From Bacillota bacterium (lineage in GTDB: Bacteria > Bacillota > Clostridia > Lachnospirales > Lachnospiraceae): a stretch of DNA of 64,000 nt. The DNA lies in NCBI GenBank assembly GCA_023442465.1, contig JAEZZQ010000050.1, positions 151,828 through 215,827 on the forward strand, given 5' to 3'. Positions 7,440-15,671 of this stretch are shown here, in pieces. A program made the translations under genes and the position numbers. The notes beneath the pieces were generated by a model, which was not told where the DNA came from, did no database searches, and saw nothing but the letters and a program-made list of their open reading frames with translations. Positions within the stretch are counted from its first letter, which is position 1. The number at the start of each line of letters is the position of its first letter.

Positions 7440-9146
7440 ATGCGCGGATATGGGGTTTCTAAAGGCTTATGCTACGCAAAAGTTTTGGTACTGAATGAAG
7501 AAGCCATTGCGTTCCCCGTAGAAATCGGGAGCCCTGCGGAAGAAGAAAAAAAATTCCTGGATGCACAAGCTGCTGTGCTCGAAGAAACAATGAGGCTTAG
7601 AGATAAGACAAATGAGACAGCGGGCGGAAATGCCGCAGATATTTTAGATGTCCATTGTTCCTTGCTAAGGGACAGCGGTTTAATAGAGCCGATTAAGGAA
7701 GAGATTGCAAATCAAACGGGTGCGGCACTGGCGGTAGAGAAGGTAATGAATGGAGTCATCGCGCAGTTTGAAGCGATGGAAAATGAATACTTCGCCCAAA
7801 GAGCATTGGACATGAAGGATATTAAAGATAATTTGATATGTAAGATATTGAATATAAAAAAGCCGGATGTCAGTTCATTGCCGGAACCTACGATTATTAT
7901 AGGAAGCGATATCGCACCTTCTACCACAGCCGGAATGGATTTAAAAATGGTTTCCGGTATGCTGATGGAATTGGGAGGAATCACTTCACATACTGCGATA
8001 CTGGCAAGGACACTTGACATCCCGGCAGTTGTGGGAGTAAATGGCCTTCTGGCAAAAGTAAAAACCGGAGATTTGATCGGTTTTGACGGTGAGACAGGAG
8101 AAATATTCCTTAATCTGAAGGAAAATGAAATAAAATCTCTGAAGAAGAAAATCGAGGAGCAAAACGAGGAAAAATCCAGATGGAATAAATCCTCCGGAGA
8201 ACCGGCTGTTACCAGCGACGGGAAAAAGTTTGATATCTTCGGAAATATTGGATCGCCTGATGATGTGGAAAAAGTTTTGGAAAGAGGAGGGGAAGGAATA
8301 GGATTGTTCCGGTCGGAATTTCTGTATCTTTCCTCGAAGATTCTGCCTGATGAAGAAAGGCAATATGATGCGTATAAAAAGGTACTGGAGAAGATGGACG
8401 GGAGGCCGGTCATTGTCAGAACTCTGGATATAGGAGGAGATAAGGATGTTCCGGCGCTGAGGCTGGCCAAAGAAGCGAATCCCTTCCTCGGACTTAGGGC
8501 GCTTCGGCTGTGCAGACAGAAAGAAGATGTATTTCATACGCAACTGAAAGCTCTTCTTAGGGCATCGATATACGGAAACTTAAAAATCATGTTTCCCATG
8601 ATTTCTTCCATGGAAGAATTAATCTGGGCAAAAGAAAAGCTGAGACAGTGTCAGGAGCAGCTACAGGAGGAACAGGTTCCGTTTAAAGAGAAAATAGAGA
8701 TAGGCATTATGGTAGAAATACCCGCAGTGGCAGTGATGGCGGAGTGTTTTGCGGGAGAATGTGATTTTTTCTCCATAGGAACGAATGATCTGTCCCAGTA
8801 TTCGCTGGCTGTGGACAGGGGAAATGAGACGGTTGCAGAGCTTTATACGTATTACCATCCGGCTGTTATCCGATTGATCAAAATGGCTGTTGACGGAGCT
8901 CATAAAAACAATATTATGTGCGGAATGTGCGGTGAGGCGGCAGGCGATCCGAAGATGATTCCCCTGCTTGTGGGAATGGGATTGGATGAATACAGTATGG
9001 CGGCGGCATCCATACCGGAAGTTAAGGAATGGATCGGTAAGCTGAACACGGAAAAATGCAAAGAACTTGTGGAACAAATTCTCAGGCTGAGTACAGCAAA
9101 GGAAATAGAAGAGATGCTGCGCAAATTCTATACACAAAATAAGTGA
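7440..9146 (+). CDS. ptsI: PTS Enzyme I (phosphoenolpyruvate-protein phosphotransferase)
   Basis: A 568-residue Enzyme I of full length. The N-terminal HPr-binding helices are followed by the phospho-His domain with GGITSHTAILAR (His184). The C-terminal PEP-binding TIM barrel carries GLFRSEFLY, the DIGGDK motif, FCSIGTNDL-like FFSIGTNDLSQY and the catalytic Cys in CGMCGE. It autophosphorylates from PEP and passes phosphate to HPr, whose gene is 22 bases upstream. Inclusion in the same operon makes this a self-contained phosphotransfer chain from PEP to sugar. Confidence 0.95.
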   Translation: MRGYGVSKGLCYAKVLVLNEEAIAFPVEIGSPAEEEKKFLDAQAAVLEETMRLRDKTNETAGGNAADILDVHCSLLRDSGLIEPIKEEIANQTGAALAVEKVMNGVIAQFEAMENEYFAQRALDMKDIKDNLICKILNIKKPDVSSLPEPTIIIGSDIAPSTTAGMDLKMVSGMLMELGGITSHTAILARTLDIPAVVGVNGLLAKVKTGDLIGFDGETGEIFLNLKENEIKSLKKKIEEQNEEKSRWNKSSGEPAVTSDGKKFDIFGNIGSPDDVEKVLERGGEGIGLFRSEFLYLSSKILPDEERQYDAYKKVLEKMDGRPVIVRTLDIGGDKDVPALRLAKEANPFLGLRALRLCRQKEDVFHTQLKALLRASIYGNLKIMFPMISSMEELIWAKEKLRQCQEQLQEEQVPFKEKIEIGIMVEIPAVAVMAECFAGECDFFSIGTNDLSQYSLAVDRGNETVAELYTYYHPAVIRLIKMAVDGAHKNNIMCGMCGEAAGDPKMIPLLVGMGLDEYSMAAASIPEVKEWIGKLNTEKCKELVEQILRLSTAKEIEEMLRKFYTQNK

Positions 9147-9164
9147 AGGAAAAGGAGAGATAAG

Positions 9165-10052
9165 ATGTTAGTATCAATGGCGGAAATATTAAAAAAAGCA
9201 AGAAAAGGCGGTTATGGAGTTCCTGCCGTAGCAGCGGTAAATGAATTGTCGGCGAGAGCGTGTGTAGCGGCAGCAGAAGAAACGAATTCTCCGTTGATCA
9301 TGCTCTGCGGTTATGGACACAACCCTGATATGGATTACTTTGGAAGAATCCTGAATGATATGGCAACGAAAACATATGTGCCTGTGGCATTGATTTTAGA
9401 CCACAGCGCTACATATGAAGAAGCGGTGAAAGGAATACGTGCCGGATTTAATACAATTATGGTCGACCGTTCCAAGCTTCCGTATGAAGAAAACATAGCA
9501 CAGGTAAAAGAACTGGTTCAAATAGCACATGCTGCAGGTATTGGAGTAGAGGCCGAACTCGGTCATGTAGGAGTTGGGGAAAACTATAAAGTTGACGGAA
9601 TTTCTGCCCTGACTGTTCCTGAAGAAGCGGTGAGATATGTGGAAGAAACCGGTGTTGACTGCCTCGCCGTTGCAATCGGTACGGCGCATGGTGTATATAA
9701 AGGGGAACCGAAATTAAGATTTGACTTATTGGAAGAATTGGCAGAGAAGGCACCTGTTCCGCTTGTTCTCCACGGCGGTTCCGGTACCGGAGATGCGAAC
9801 CTTGCACTGGCATGCAGAAAGGGTATCAGTAAAGTTAATATAGCCAATGATTTGTTTAAGGGAGCATACGATAAAATTCAGGAAGTAGGAATGGAAGGCA
9901 ATAATATTTACGCATTGTTTCCAATGCTTGAACTGGGATATAAGGAAACGGCAAAACACTATATGAAGACTTTCGGATGTGCCGGACAGGCATGGACGGG
10001 CAAACAGTACGTTTCGACGGATTCCATTCCTGACATAAACGAAGCAAAATAA
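9165..10052 (+). CDS. Class II fructose/tagatose-bisphosphate-type aldolase
   Basis: A 295-residue zinc-dependent class II aldolase. LILDHS, AELGHVG and the zinc ligand in VLHGGSG, together with the phosphate loop KVNIANDL, are conserved. It cleaves a ketose 1,6-bisphosphate (or a 1-phosphate such as fuculose-1-phosphate in broader relatives) to DHAP and an aldehyde. As the last gene of the operon it provides the entry into glycolysis. No dedicated phosphofructokinase or tagatose-6-phosphate kinase is present in the operon, so either the housekeeping kinase is used or the substrate is a monophosphate. A terminator follows. Confidence 0.87.
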   Translation: MLVSMAEILKKARKGGYGVPAVAAVNELSARACVAAAEETNSPLIMLCGYGHNPDMDYFGRILNDMATKTYVPVALILDHSATYEEAVKGIRAGFNTIMVDRSKLPYEENIAQVKELVQIAHAAGIGVEAELGHVGVGENYKVDGISALTVPEEAVRYVEETGVDCLAVAIGTAHGVYKGEPKLRFDLLEELAEKAPVPLVLHGGSGTGDANLALACRKGISKVNIANDLFKGAYDKIQEVGMEGNNIYALFPMLELGYKETAKHYMKTFGCAGQAWTGKQYVSTDSIPDINEAK

Positions 10053-10110
10053 AAAAATATGAAGATATCATTAAATTGACAACATGTCAGACATTCAGAC
10101 TGAAGATGAA

Positions 10111-10149
10111 GCACCCCGCTTGCCTAAAAGTGAAGCAGGGTGCTTTTTT
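10111..10149 (+). terminator. Rho-independent terminator of the PTS operon
   Basis: Arms GCACCCCGCTT and AAGCAGGGTGC form an 11-pair stem with one mismatch and a 10-base loop, followed by six T. It lies 59 bases after the aldolase stop codon and ends the PTS operon. Confidence 0.88.
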
Positions 10150-10173
10150 GAAAATTTCATTCTATGATACTAC

Positions 10174-10232
10174 AAGTCAATATTGTTTAGTAGATAAATA
10201 ATATTGACTTTTTACTCGTTTGGACATATACT
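10174..10232 (+). promoter_or_regulatory. suf operon promoter with overlapping inverted repeat
   Basis: A promoter with -35 TTGACT (10205-10210), a 16-base spacer and -10 TATACT (10227-10232) precedes the MarR-like gene. Its -35 box lies inside the right arm of a perfect 11-base inverted repeat, AAGTCAATATT (10174-10184) and AATATTGACTT (10200-10210). TTTA and TAAA extend the symmetry inward. Because the operator covers the -35 region, a bound dimer should block RNA polymerase. Autoregulation by the MarR-like protein downstream is the simplest reading. A hairpin in RNA reading through from upstream is the alternative. Confidence 0.6.
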
Positions 10233-10264
10233 GAATTCGAGAAAAAGAATGGGAGGCATCCGCA

Positions 10265-10795
10265 ATGAACTGTAAAGTGACAGAAAAAATATTTGAGGTA
10301 ATGAATATGCTTTTGGAAGAACAAAAAAAGCCGCGGGAATATGGCGGACAGCTTTTGTATCATTCAGAGGTTGTTTTCTTAGATGTTGTCCATCGGTTTC
10401 CGGAGTTGAACGTCAGCGAAATGTCCAGTCTTTTGCGAATTACAAAAGGAGCTGTCACTCAATTTTCTGTGAAGCTTTCTAACAAAGAGCTTTTGGAGAT
10501 TTATACGAAGACCGGGAACAAGAAAGAAAAATATTTCCGTCTGACAAAAGCAGGAGAAGCAGTTCGCAAAGAACATTTATGCTTTCATGAAAGCTCCAAC
10601 AGAAATTTGTGTAATTACTTGAAAACGTTAGATGTGAATGAAATAAAGACGATATTTGATTTTTTAGATCATTTAAAAGATTGCGTTCCGTTTTGCGAAT
10701 TTGATTGTATATGCAGTTCTGAAAATGAAAAAGGAGGAGAAAACGAAAATGAGTCAAACATTGTTGAACATAAACAATTTATATGCAACGCTTGA
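10265..10795 (+). CDS. MarR-like regulator with cysteine-rich C-terminus, suf-linked
   Basis: A 176-residue protein. Residues about 30-100 form a winged HTH of the MarR type, with recognition region LNVSEMSSLLRITKGAVTQF and wing KTGNKKEKYFRLTKAGE. The C-terminal part is unusual: Cys140, 144, 148 and 150 form CX3CX3CXC, with further cysteines at 106, 116 and 174. This could bind an Fe-S cluster or a metal, which would let it sense cluster status, as SufR and IscR do with other folds. The last 46 bases overlap sufC, so the tail after about residue 151 is partly set by the sufC RBS and start region. An operator-like repeat lies upstream. The MarR fold is likely; sensing is inferred. Confidence 0.7.
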   Translation: MNCKVTEKIFEVMNMLLEEQKKPREYGGQLLYHSEVVFLDVVHRFPELNVSEMSSLLRITKGAVTQFSVKLSNKELLEIYTKTGNKKEKYFRLTKAGEAVRKEHLCFHESSNRNLCNYLKTLDVNEIKTIFDFLDHLKDCVPFCEFDCICSSENEKGGENENESNIVEHKQFICNA

Positions 10796-11501
10796 GTCGG
10801 ATATAGAGATCATCCGAGGACTGGATTTAAACATTGATACGGGGGAAACTCATGTAATTATGGGTCCTAACGGTGCAGGAAAGTCTACGCTTGCCAATGT
10901 AATCATGGGACATCCGGATTACATTGTGAGGTCCGGCAGCATATACTGGCAAGGCGAGGATATCGTCGGTCTGGCTACAAATGAGAGGGCTAAGAGGGGC
11001 ATCTTTTTGTCATTTCAGACACCGGAAGAAATCGACGGAATAACTATGAGGGACTTTCTGAAATCTGCGAAAGCTGCCACGGATGGGAAGCCGATGCCTA
11101 TGCTGGCCTTCAGAAAACAACTGGAAGATACATTAAACATGCTGCAAATGGACAAGGCTTATGCCGATAGGTATGTAAACTTTGGTTTTTCCGGCGGAGA
11201 AAAGAAAAAAAGTGAAATTTTGCAGCTGTTGATGATGGATACTAAACTTGCCATTTTAGATGAAACCGACTCAGGTCTCGATGTGGATGCGGTAAAAACG
11301 GTAAGGGAAGGAATTGCTCATTACAAGAATCAGGATAGGGATCATTCCCTTTTGATTATATCCCACAGTACGAAGCTGTTACGGGATTTACCGGTGGATT
11401 ATGTTCACGTTTTGGTAAACGGTAAAATAGTCCATACCGGAGGAAAGGAACTGATACAGAAAATTGACCGAGAGGGATTTGCAGATTTCCTCCAAAAGTG
11501 A
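10749..11501 (+). CDS. sufC: SufC, Fe-S cluster assembly ATPase
   Basis: A 250-residue ABC-type ATPase. Walker A is GPNGAGKST, the signature is FSGGEKKK and Walker B is LAILDETDSGLD. The family-typical NERAKRGIFLSFQ and TMRDFL are also present. SufC powers the SufBCD scaffold that builds Fe-S clusters in the cytosol. The start at 10749 follows AAAGGAGGA (10729-10737) and matches other SufC proteins. It lies inside the end of the MarR-like gene, which suggests translational coupling. Gene order C-B-D-S-U is the standard Firmicute order except that sufB stands next to sufC. Confidence 0.95.
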   Translation: MSQTLLNINNLYATLESDIEIIRGLDLNIDTGETHVIMGPNGAGKSTLANVIMGHPDYIVRSGSIYWQGEDIVGLATNERAKRGIFLSFQTPEEIDGITMRDFLKSAKAATDGKPMPMLAFRKQLEDTLNMLQMDKAYADRYVNFGFSGGEKKKSEILQLLMMDTKLAILDETDSGLDVDAVKTVREGIAHYKNQDRDHSLLIISHSTKLLRDLPVDYVHVLVNGKIVHTGGKELIQKIDREGFADFLQK

Positions 11502-11512
11502 GGTGAATTAGG

Positions 11513-12919
11513 TTGGAAAAGAAGAAAACACAAATAGAAGAATTTGAACGTAATATTTATGACATATATGATACAGATAATATTGATTATCAGGTAAAAC
11601 GTGGACTTACCGAAGACATTGTGACCGAAATCTCAAAAAATAAAAATGACCCTGAGTGGATGCTTGCGCTTCGCAAGAAATCTTTAAAGATATATAACGA
11701 AATGGAGCTTCCAAAGTGGGGCCCCTCACTGCATGAACTCGATATGGACAACATTGTAACTTACGTGCGTCCAAAGGCGGCTATGACCGATGACTGGAAG
11801 GAGTTGCCGGATGATATCCGGGGCACATTCGAGCGTCTGGGTATTCCGGAGGCAGAATGGAAATCTCTTTCGGGCGTGGGAGCGCAGTATGATTCCGAAG
11901 TGGTTTATCATAGCATGAGAGAGCAGCTGCTGGAACAAGGTGTTATTTATACGGATATGGAAACCGCGCTGCGCGAATATGAAGACATTGTAAAAGAGTA
12001 TTTTATGAAGCTTCTTCCGGCGACGGAACATAAATTCATGGCCCTTCATGGTGCGGTATGGTCGGGCGGTTCTTTCGTATACGTTCCGGAAGGCGTTAAG
12101 GTAAATATGCCTTTACAGTCTTACTTTCGCCTGAATGCGCCGGGGGCCGGGCAGTTTGAGCATACTTTGATCATATGCGAGAAAAATTCCAGTCTGCATT
12201 TTATCGAAGGATGCTCCGCTCCGAGGCACAATACGATAAACCTCCATGCCGGAGGTGTAGAGCTGTATATAAAAGAAGGAGCCACACTTCGTTATTCCAC
12301 CATAGAAAATTGGTCGAAAAATATGCTTAATCTAAATACAAAGCGGGCGCTTGTTGAAAAAGACGGCAAAATCGAATGGGTTTCGGGAACCTTTGGTTCG
12401 CACATCACCATGTTGTATCCGATGAGTATACTGAAAGGAGAAAACGCCAAGAGTGAATTTACGGGAGTCAGCTTTGCAAGCAGCAACCAGTATCTCGATA
12501 CGGGGTCAAAGGTAGTTCATGCGGCGCCGAACACATCTTCCACGATTTCTTCCAAATCCATTTCCAAGAACGGCGGAAATGCTACTTACCGCAGCTCGGT
12601 GACCATAATGCCGCAGGCGAAGAACAGCAAATGCAGCGTTATTTGCGAGTCGCTTATGTTGGATGATAAGTCGCGCTCGGATACCATTCCCGTTATGGAT
12701 GTGAGGAATGATAAGGCAGATATCGGGCATGAGGCTAAAATAGGAAGGATAAGCGAAAAGTCTATATACTATTTGATGACCCGCGGACTGAGTGAAGAAG
12801 AGGCAAAGGCCCTTATTGTAAGAGGATTCGTGGAACCCGTAACAAAAGAACTGCCGCTGGAATATGCGGTGGAAATGAACCGTTTGATCGGTCTTGAATT
12901 AGAAGGAAGCATTGGATAA
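11513..12919 (+). CDS. sufB: SufB, Fe-S cluster scaffold protein
   Basis: A 468-residue protein with the SufB signature SGGSFVYVPEGVKVNMPLQSYFR and a C-terminal half rich in beta-helix repeats ending in RGLSEEEAKALIVRGFVEPV. It forms the SufBC2D scaffold. The start codon is TTG at 11513, preceded by GAGGTGA; no better ATG exists nearby. It begins 11 bases after sufC. The length is normal for the family. Confidence 0.96.
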   Translation: MEKKKTQIEEFERNIYDIYDTDNIDYQVKRGLTEDIVTEISKNKNDPEWMLALRKKSLKIYNEMELPKWGPSLHELDMDNIVTYVRPKAAMTDDWKELPDDIRGTFERLGIPEAEWKSLSGVGAQYDSEVVYHSMREQLLEQGVIYTDMETALREYEDIVKEYFMKLLPATEHKFMALHGAVWSGGSFVYVPEGVKVNMPLQSYFRLNAPGAGQFEHTLIICEKNSSLHFIEGCSAPRHNTINLHAGGVELYIKEGATLRYSTIENWSKNMLNLNTKRALVEKDGKIEWVSGTFGSHITMLYPMSILKGENAKSEFTGVSFASSNQYLDTGSKVVHAAPNTSSTISSKSISKNGGNATYRSSVTIMPQAKNSKCSVICESLMLDDKSRSDTIPVMDVRNDKADIGHEAKIGRISEKSIYYLMTRGLSEEEAKALIVRGFVEPVTKELPLEYAVEMNRLIGLELEGSIG

Positions 12920-12932
12920 AGGAGGAAGGACG

Positions 12933-14012
12933 TTGGGGATTTCATTTGCAAATATTAATCAATTGCCGGTACCTACATGGAACCAGCTTAAAATAAACAG
13001 CGTTTCTCTCGATATTGCAGAGAATGGCTTGAACAGTTATTCGAAGGAAGCTGAGCTTACCTTGCCGGCCAAAGTACGGGCCGACCGCTTTTTTGTCGAA
13101 CCGGAATCTATAAAAATTCCCGGTTCCATGAAACAAAATTATGATTTCGTCTCAAAAAATTATAACAGCGTCTTTGCATTGACGATTCCGGAAGGTGCTT
13201 CGCCGGATTCGCCGGTTATCATAGAGTATTCTTTGGATGAAAACAACAGCTTGTTAAATGATTATATATATATTAAAGCGGAAAAGGACTGCGAGGTTAC
13301 AGTTATCATAAAGTATGGCAGCAATAACTGCGAAGATGCTTTCCACTGTGGCTTTACATTTTTGGAAGCGGGAGAAAATGCGAAGGTTAAACTAATAAAA
13401 GTACAGACGCTGCCTAAGAAGGCTCATCATGTTGATGCGGTGGCGGTATGGTCTAAAGACAGGGCGGCAGCAGATATCATACTGAACGAATTGGGAAGCG
13501 AGAGGACGGCCGCTTCCTGCAACATCGTTTTGAAGGGCGAACAAAGCAGCGGGAATTTAGGCGGAACATATATCGGTAAAAATCAGGAAGAAATGGATTT
13601 AAACTACCGCATTGAGTTTGCGGCGAAAGAAACAGAAGGAGAAATCACGGTAAGAGGAACTTTGGCGGATTCCTCCAAAAAGACGTTGAAAAGCACCCTG
13701 GATTTTATGACCGGAGCTTCCGGATCAAAAGGAAGCGAAGAAGAAATCGTACTCACACTCAGCGATAAAGCCGTTAATCTTTCCGCACCGCTTTTGCTTT
13801 GCGGCGAGGATGATGTGGAGGGCAGGCATGCGACTTCTACGGGAAGACCCGATCCGGGCAAGCTGCATTACCTTATGTGCAGGGGATTTGACAGAAAGGA
13901 AGCCGAGCGATTGCTTGTAGAAGCCTCCTTTACGCCTCTGTTAAATAAAATTGAGATACCGAAAATCAAACAGGAAATCAAGGAATATATTGGAGCGAGC
14001 ATTCATGGATAA
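12933..14012 (+). CDS. sufD: SufD, Fe-S cluster assembly scaffold subunit
   Basis: A 359-residue SufB/SufD-family protein. The C-terminal half has GRHATSTGRPDPGKLHYLMCRGFDRKEAERLLVEASFTP in the place where SufD proteins close the beta-helix, here given by its ends only. The N-terminal part is less conserved, as usual. The start is taken as TTG 12933 because AAAGGAGGA (12918-12926) lies 6 bases before it; an in-frame TTG at 12912 would overlap sufB and lacks an RBS. Its end overlaps sufS by 8 bases. Confidence 0.9.
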   Translation: MGISFANINQLPVPTWNQLKINSVSLDIAENGLNSYSKEAELTLPAKVRADRFFVEPESIKIPGSMKQNYDFVSKNYNSVFALTIPEGASPDSPVIIEYSLDENNSLLNDYIYIKAEKDCEVTVIIKYGSNNCEDAFHCGFTFLEAGENAKVKLIKVQTLPKKAHHVDAVAVWSKDRAAADIILNELGSERTAASCNIVLKGEQSSGNLGGTYIGKNQEEMDLNYRIEFAAKETEGEITVRGTLADSSKKTLKSTLDFMTGASGSKGSEEEIVLTLSDKAVNLSAPLLLCGEDDVEGRHATSTGRPDPGKLHYLMCRGFDRKEAERLLVEASFTPLLNKIEIPKIKQEIKEYIGASIHG

Positions 14013-15234
14013 TAATTATAGAAAAGACTTTCCTCTGCTGCTCACCCGCGAAGAAAAGGGCAGGCGGCTGGTATATTTAGACAGTGCGGCAACCAGCCAA
14101 AAGCCTCTTTCTGTGATAAAGGCAATAGAGGGATATTATGGAAATTATACTGCAAATCCGCACAGGGGAGCCTATACTTTGAGTGAGGATGCAACCGGAT
14201 TATACGAGAAAGCAAGAGAAAAGACAGCGCATTTTATCGGCTGCAATGATCCGCAGGAAATTGTATTTACTGCGGGAACGACAGAGGCTATCAATATGGT
14301 CGCCCTATCATATGGCAGAGCGGCTGTAAAAGAGGGTGACGAGATATTGCTCACTGTTGCCGAGCACCATAGCAACCTCTTGCCCTGGCAGCGTCTGGCA
14401 AAGGAAAAGAAAGCGGTTTTGCGCTATGTATATGGAGACGAACGAGGGCAGATATCCCTTGGGGAATGGGAAGAAAAGATAAACAGCCGTACAAAGATTG
14501 TAGCTCTGGGGCACATATCCAATGTGCTTGGAGGTATTAATCCGGTAGAAGAAATTTCCCGTATGGCCCATAGACATGGAGCTGTTGTTGTGCTGGATGG
14601 AGCGCAGAGCGTTCCCCATATAAAAATAAATGTAAAAGAACTGGATGTGGACTTCCTGGCGTTTTCCGGGCATAAAATGCTGGCACCGGCGGGAATTGGC
14701 GTATTGTATGCTAGAAAGGGCCTTCTCGACGCCATGGAGCCTCTTATGCTGGGAGGCGGGATTGTAGAAGAGGTGGGGGAGCAGTCGGTAGTTTTTATGG
14801 ATGCACCCTGGAAAATGGAGGCAGGAACCCCGAATGTGGAAGGTGCCGTAGGACTTGCGGCAGCGATAGATTATTTGAATCAGGCAGGGTGGACAAATAT
14901 CCATAATATAGAAAAACAACTGCTGGAATATGCGCTGGAAAGATTAAGAGGGCTGAACGAGGTGGAGGTGTATGGTTCCAAACATCCGGAAAATAGAGCA
15001 GGAATCCTTGCCTTCAACGTTAAGGATGTACATCCTCACGATGTCGCCAGCATTTTGAACAGCTATGGAGTAGCGATTCGGGCCGGACACCATTGTGCCC
15101 AGCCGCTGATGAAGCATTTAGGTGTTTCATCGACATGCAGAGCCAGTTTTTACCTCTATAATACATTGGAGGATGTGGATATTTTTATCGATGCTTTATC
15201 AAAGGTAAGAGAGGTGCTTGGATATGGAACTTAG
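14005..15234 (+). CDS. sufS: SufS, group II cysteine desulfurase
   Basis: A 409-residue PLP enzyme. VYLDSAATSQKP is the N-terminal block, AEHHSNLLPW precedes the PLP site, the PLP-binding lysine lies in FSGHKMLAPAG, and the active Cys is in SSTCRASFYLYN. It removes sulfur from cysteine and hands it to SufU. The ATG at 14005 is chosen over the longer frame from 13951 because family members begin here with the motif DFPLL. It overlaps the sufD end by 8 bases and the sufU start by 11 bases. Confidence 0.95.
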   Translation: MDNNYRKDFPLLLTREEKGRRLVYLDSAATSQKPLSVIKAIEGYYGNYTANPHRGAYTLSEDATGLYEKAREKTAHFIGCNDPQEIVFTAGTTEAINMVALSYGRAAVKEGDEILLTVAEHHSNLLPWQRLAKEKKAVLRYVYGDERGQISLGEWEEKINSRTKIVALGHISNVLGGINPVEEISRMAHRHGAVVVLDGAQSVPHIKINVKELDVDFLAFSGHKMLAPAGIGVLYARKGLLDAMEPLMLGGGIVEEVGEQSVVFMDAPWKMEAGTPNVEGAVGLAAAIDYLNQAGWTNIHNIEKQLLEYALERLRGLNEVEVYGSKHPENRAGILAFNVKDVHPHDVASILNSYGVAIRAGHHCAQPLMKHLGVSSTCRASFYLYNTLEDVDIFIDALSKVREVLGYGT

Positions 15235-15652
15235 TGAATTATATTCGGAGGTAATAAAAGAACACAGCATTTCAGCCCATAATAAAAAACATCTTCCCTA
15301 TGCAACTATTGTGGCACCCGGCAGGAATCCCAGCTGCGGAGATGAAATAGAACTTGAACTACAGTTGGAGAATGGTATAATAAAAGATAGTGCTTTTACC
15401 GGAGTAGGATGTGCAATTTCACAGGCATCTATTTCTATCATGATAGATTTGGTGCGTGGCAGGACTGCTCAGGATGCCAGGAGACTGGCGGAGCTGTTTC
15501 TGAAAATGGCGCTTAGACAGCCTCTTTTGCCTGACGAGCTGCAGGAACTGGAAGATGCGGCAGCATTACAGAACATTTCCGATATGCCGGCGCGGGTAAA
15601 ATGTGCTACTATGCCATGGCATACTCTGTTAAAAGTATTGGACAGCATTTGA
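15224..15652 (+). CDS. sufU: SufU, sulfur-transfer partner of SufS
   Basis: A 142-residue IscU-like SufU. The three zinc/sulfur cysteines lie in NPSCGD, GVGCAISQAS and RVKCATMPWH. SufU accepts persulfide from SufS and is the Gram-positive partner in place of SufE. The ATG at 15224 has AGAGG 9 bases upstream; a TTG at 15218 in frame is too close to the RBS. Overlap with sufS suggests coupled translation. Confidence 0.93.
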   Translation: MELSELYSEVIKEHSISAHNKKHLPYATIVAPGRNPSCGDEIELELQLENGIIKDSAFTGVGCAISQASISIMIDLVRGRTAQDARRLAELFLKMALRQPLLPDELQELEDAAALQNISDMPARVKCATMPWHTLLKVLDSI

Positions 15653-15671
15653 TAAAAGGAGATTACTAAAA

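Noticed and set aside
7712..8470. Long minus-strand ORF inside Enzyme I
   Set aside because: Shadow of the ptsI reading frame; low-complexity Ser/Phe-rich translation without RBS.
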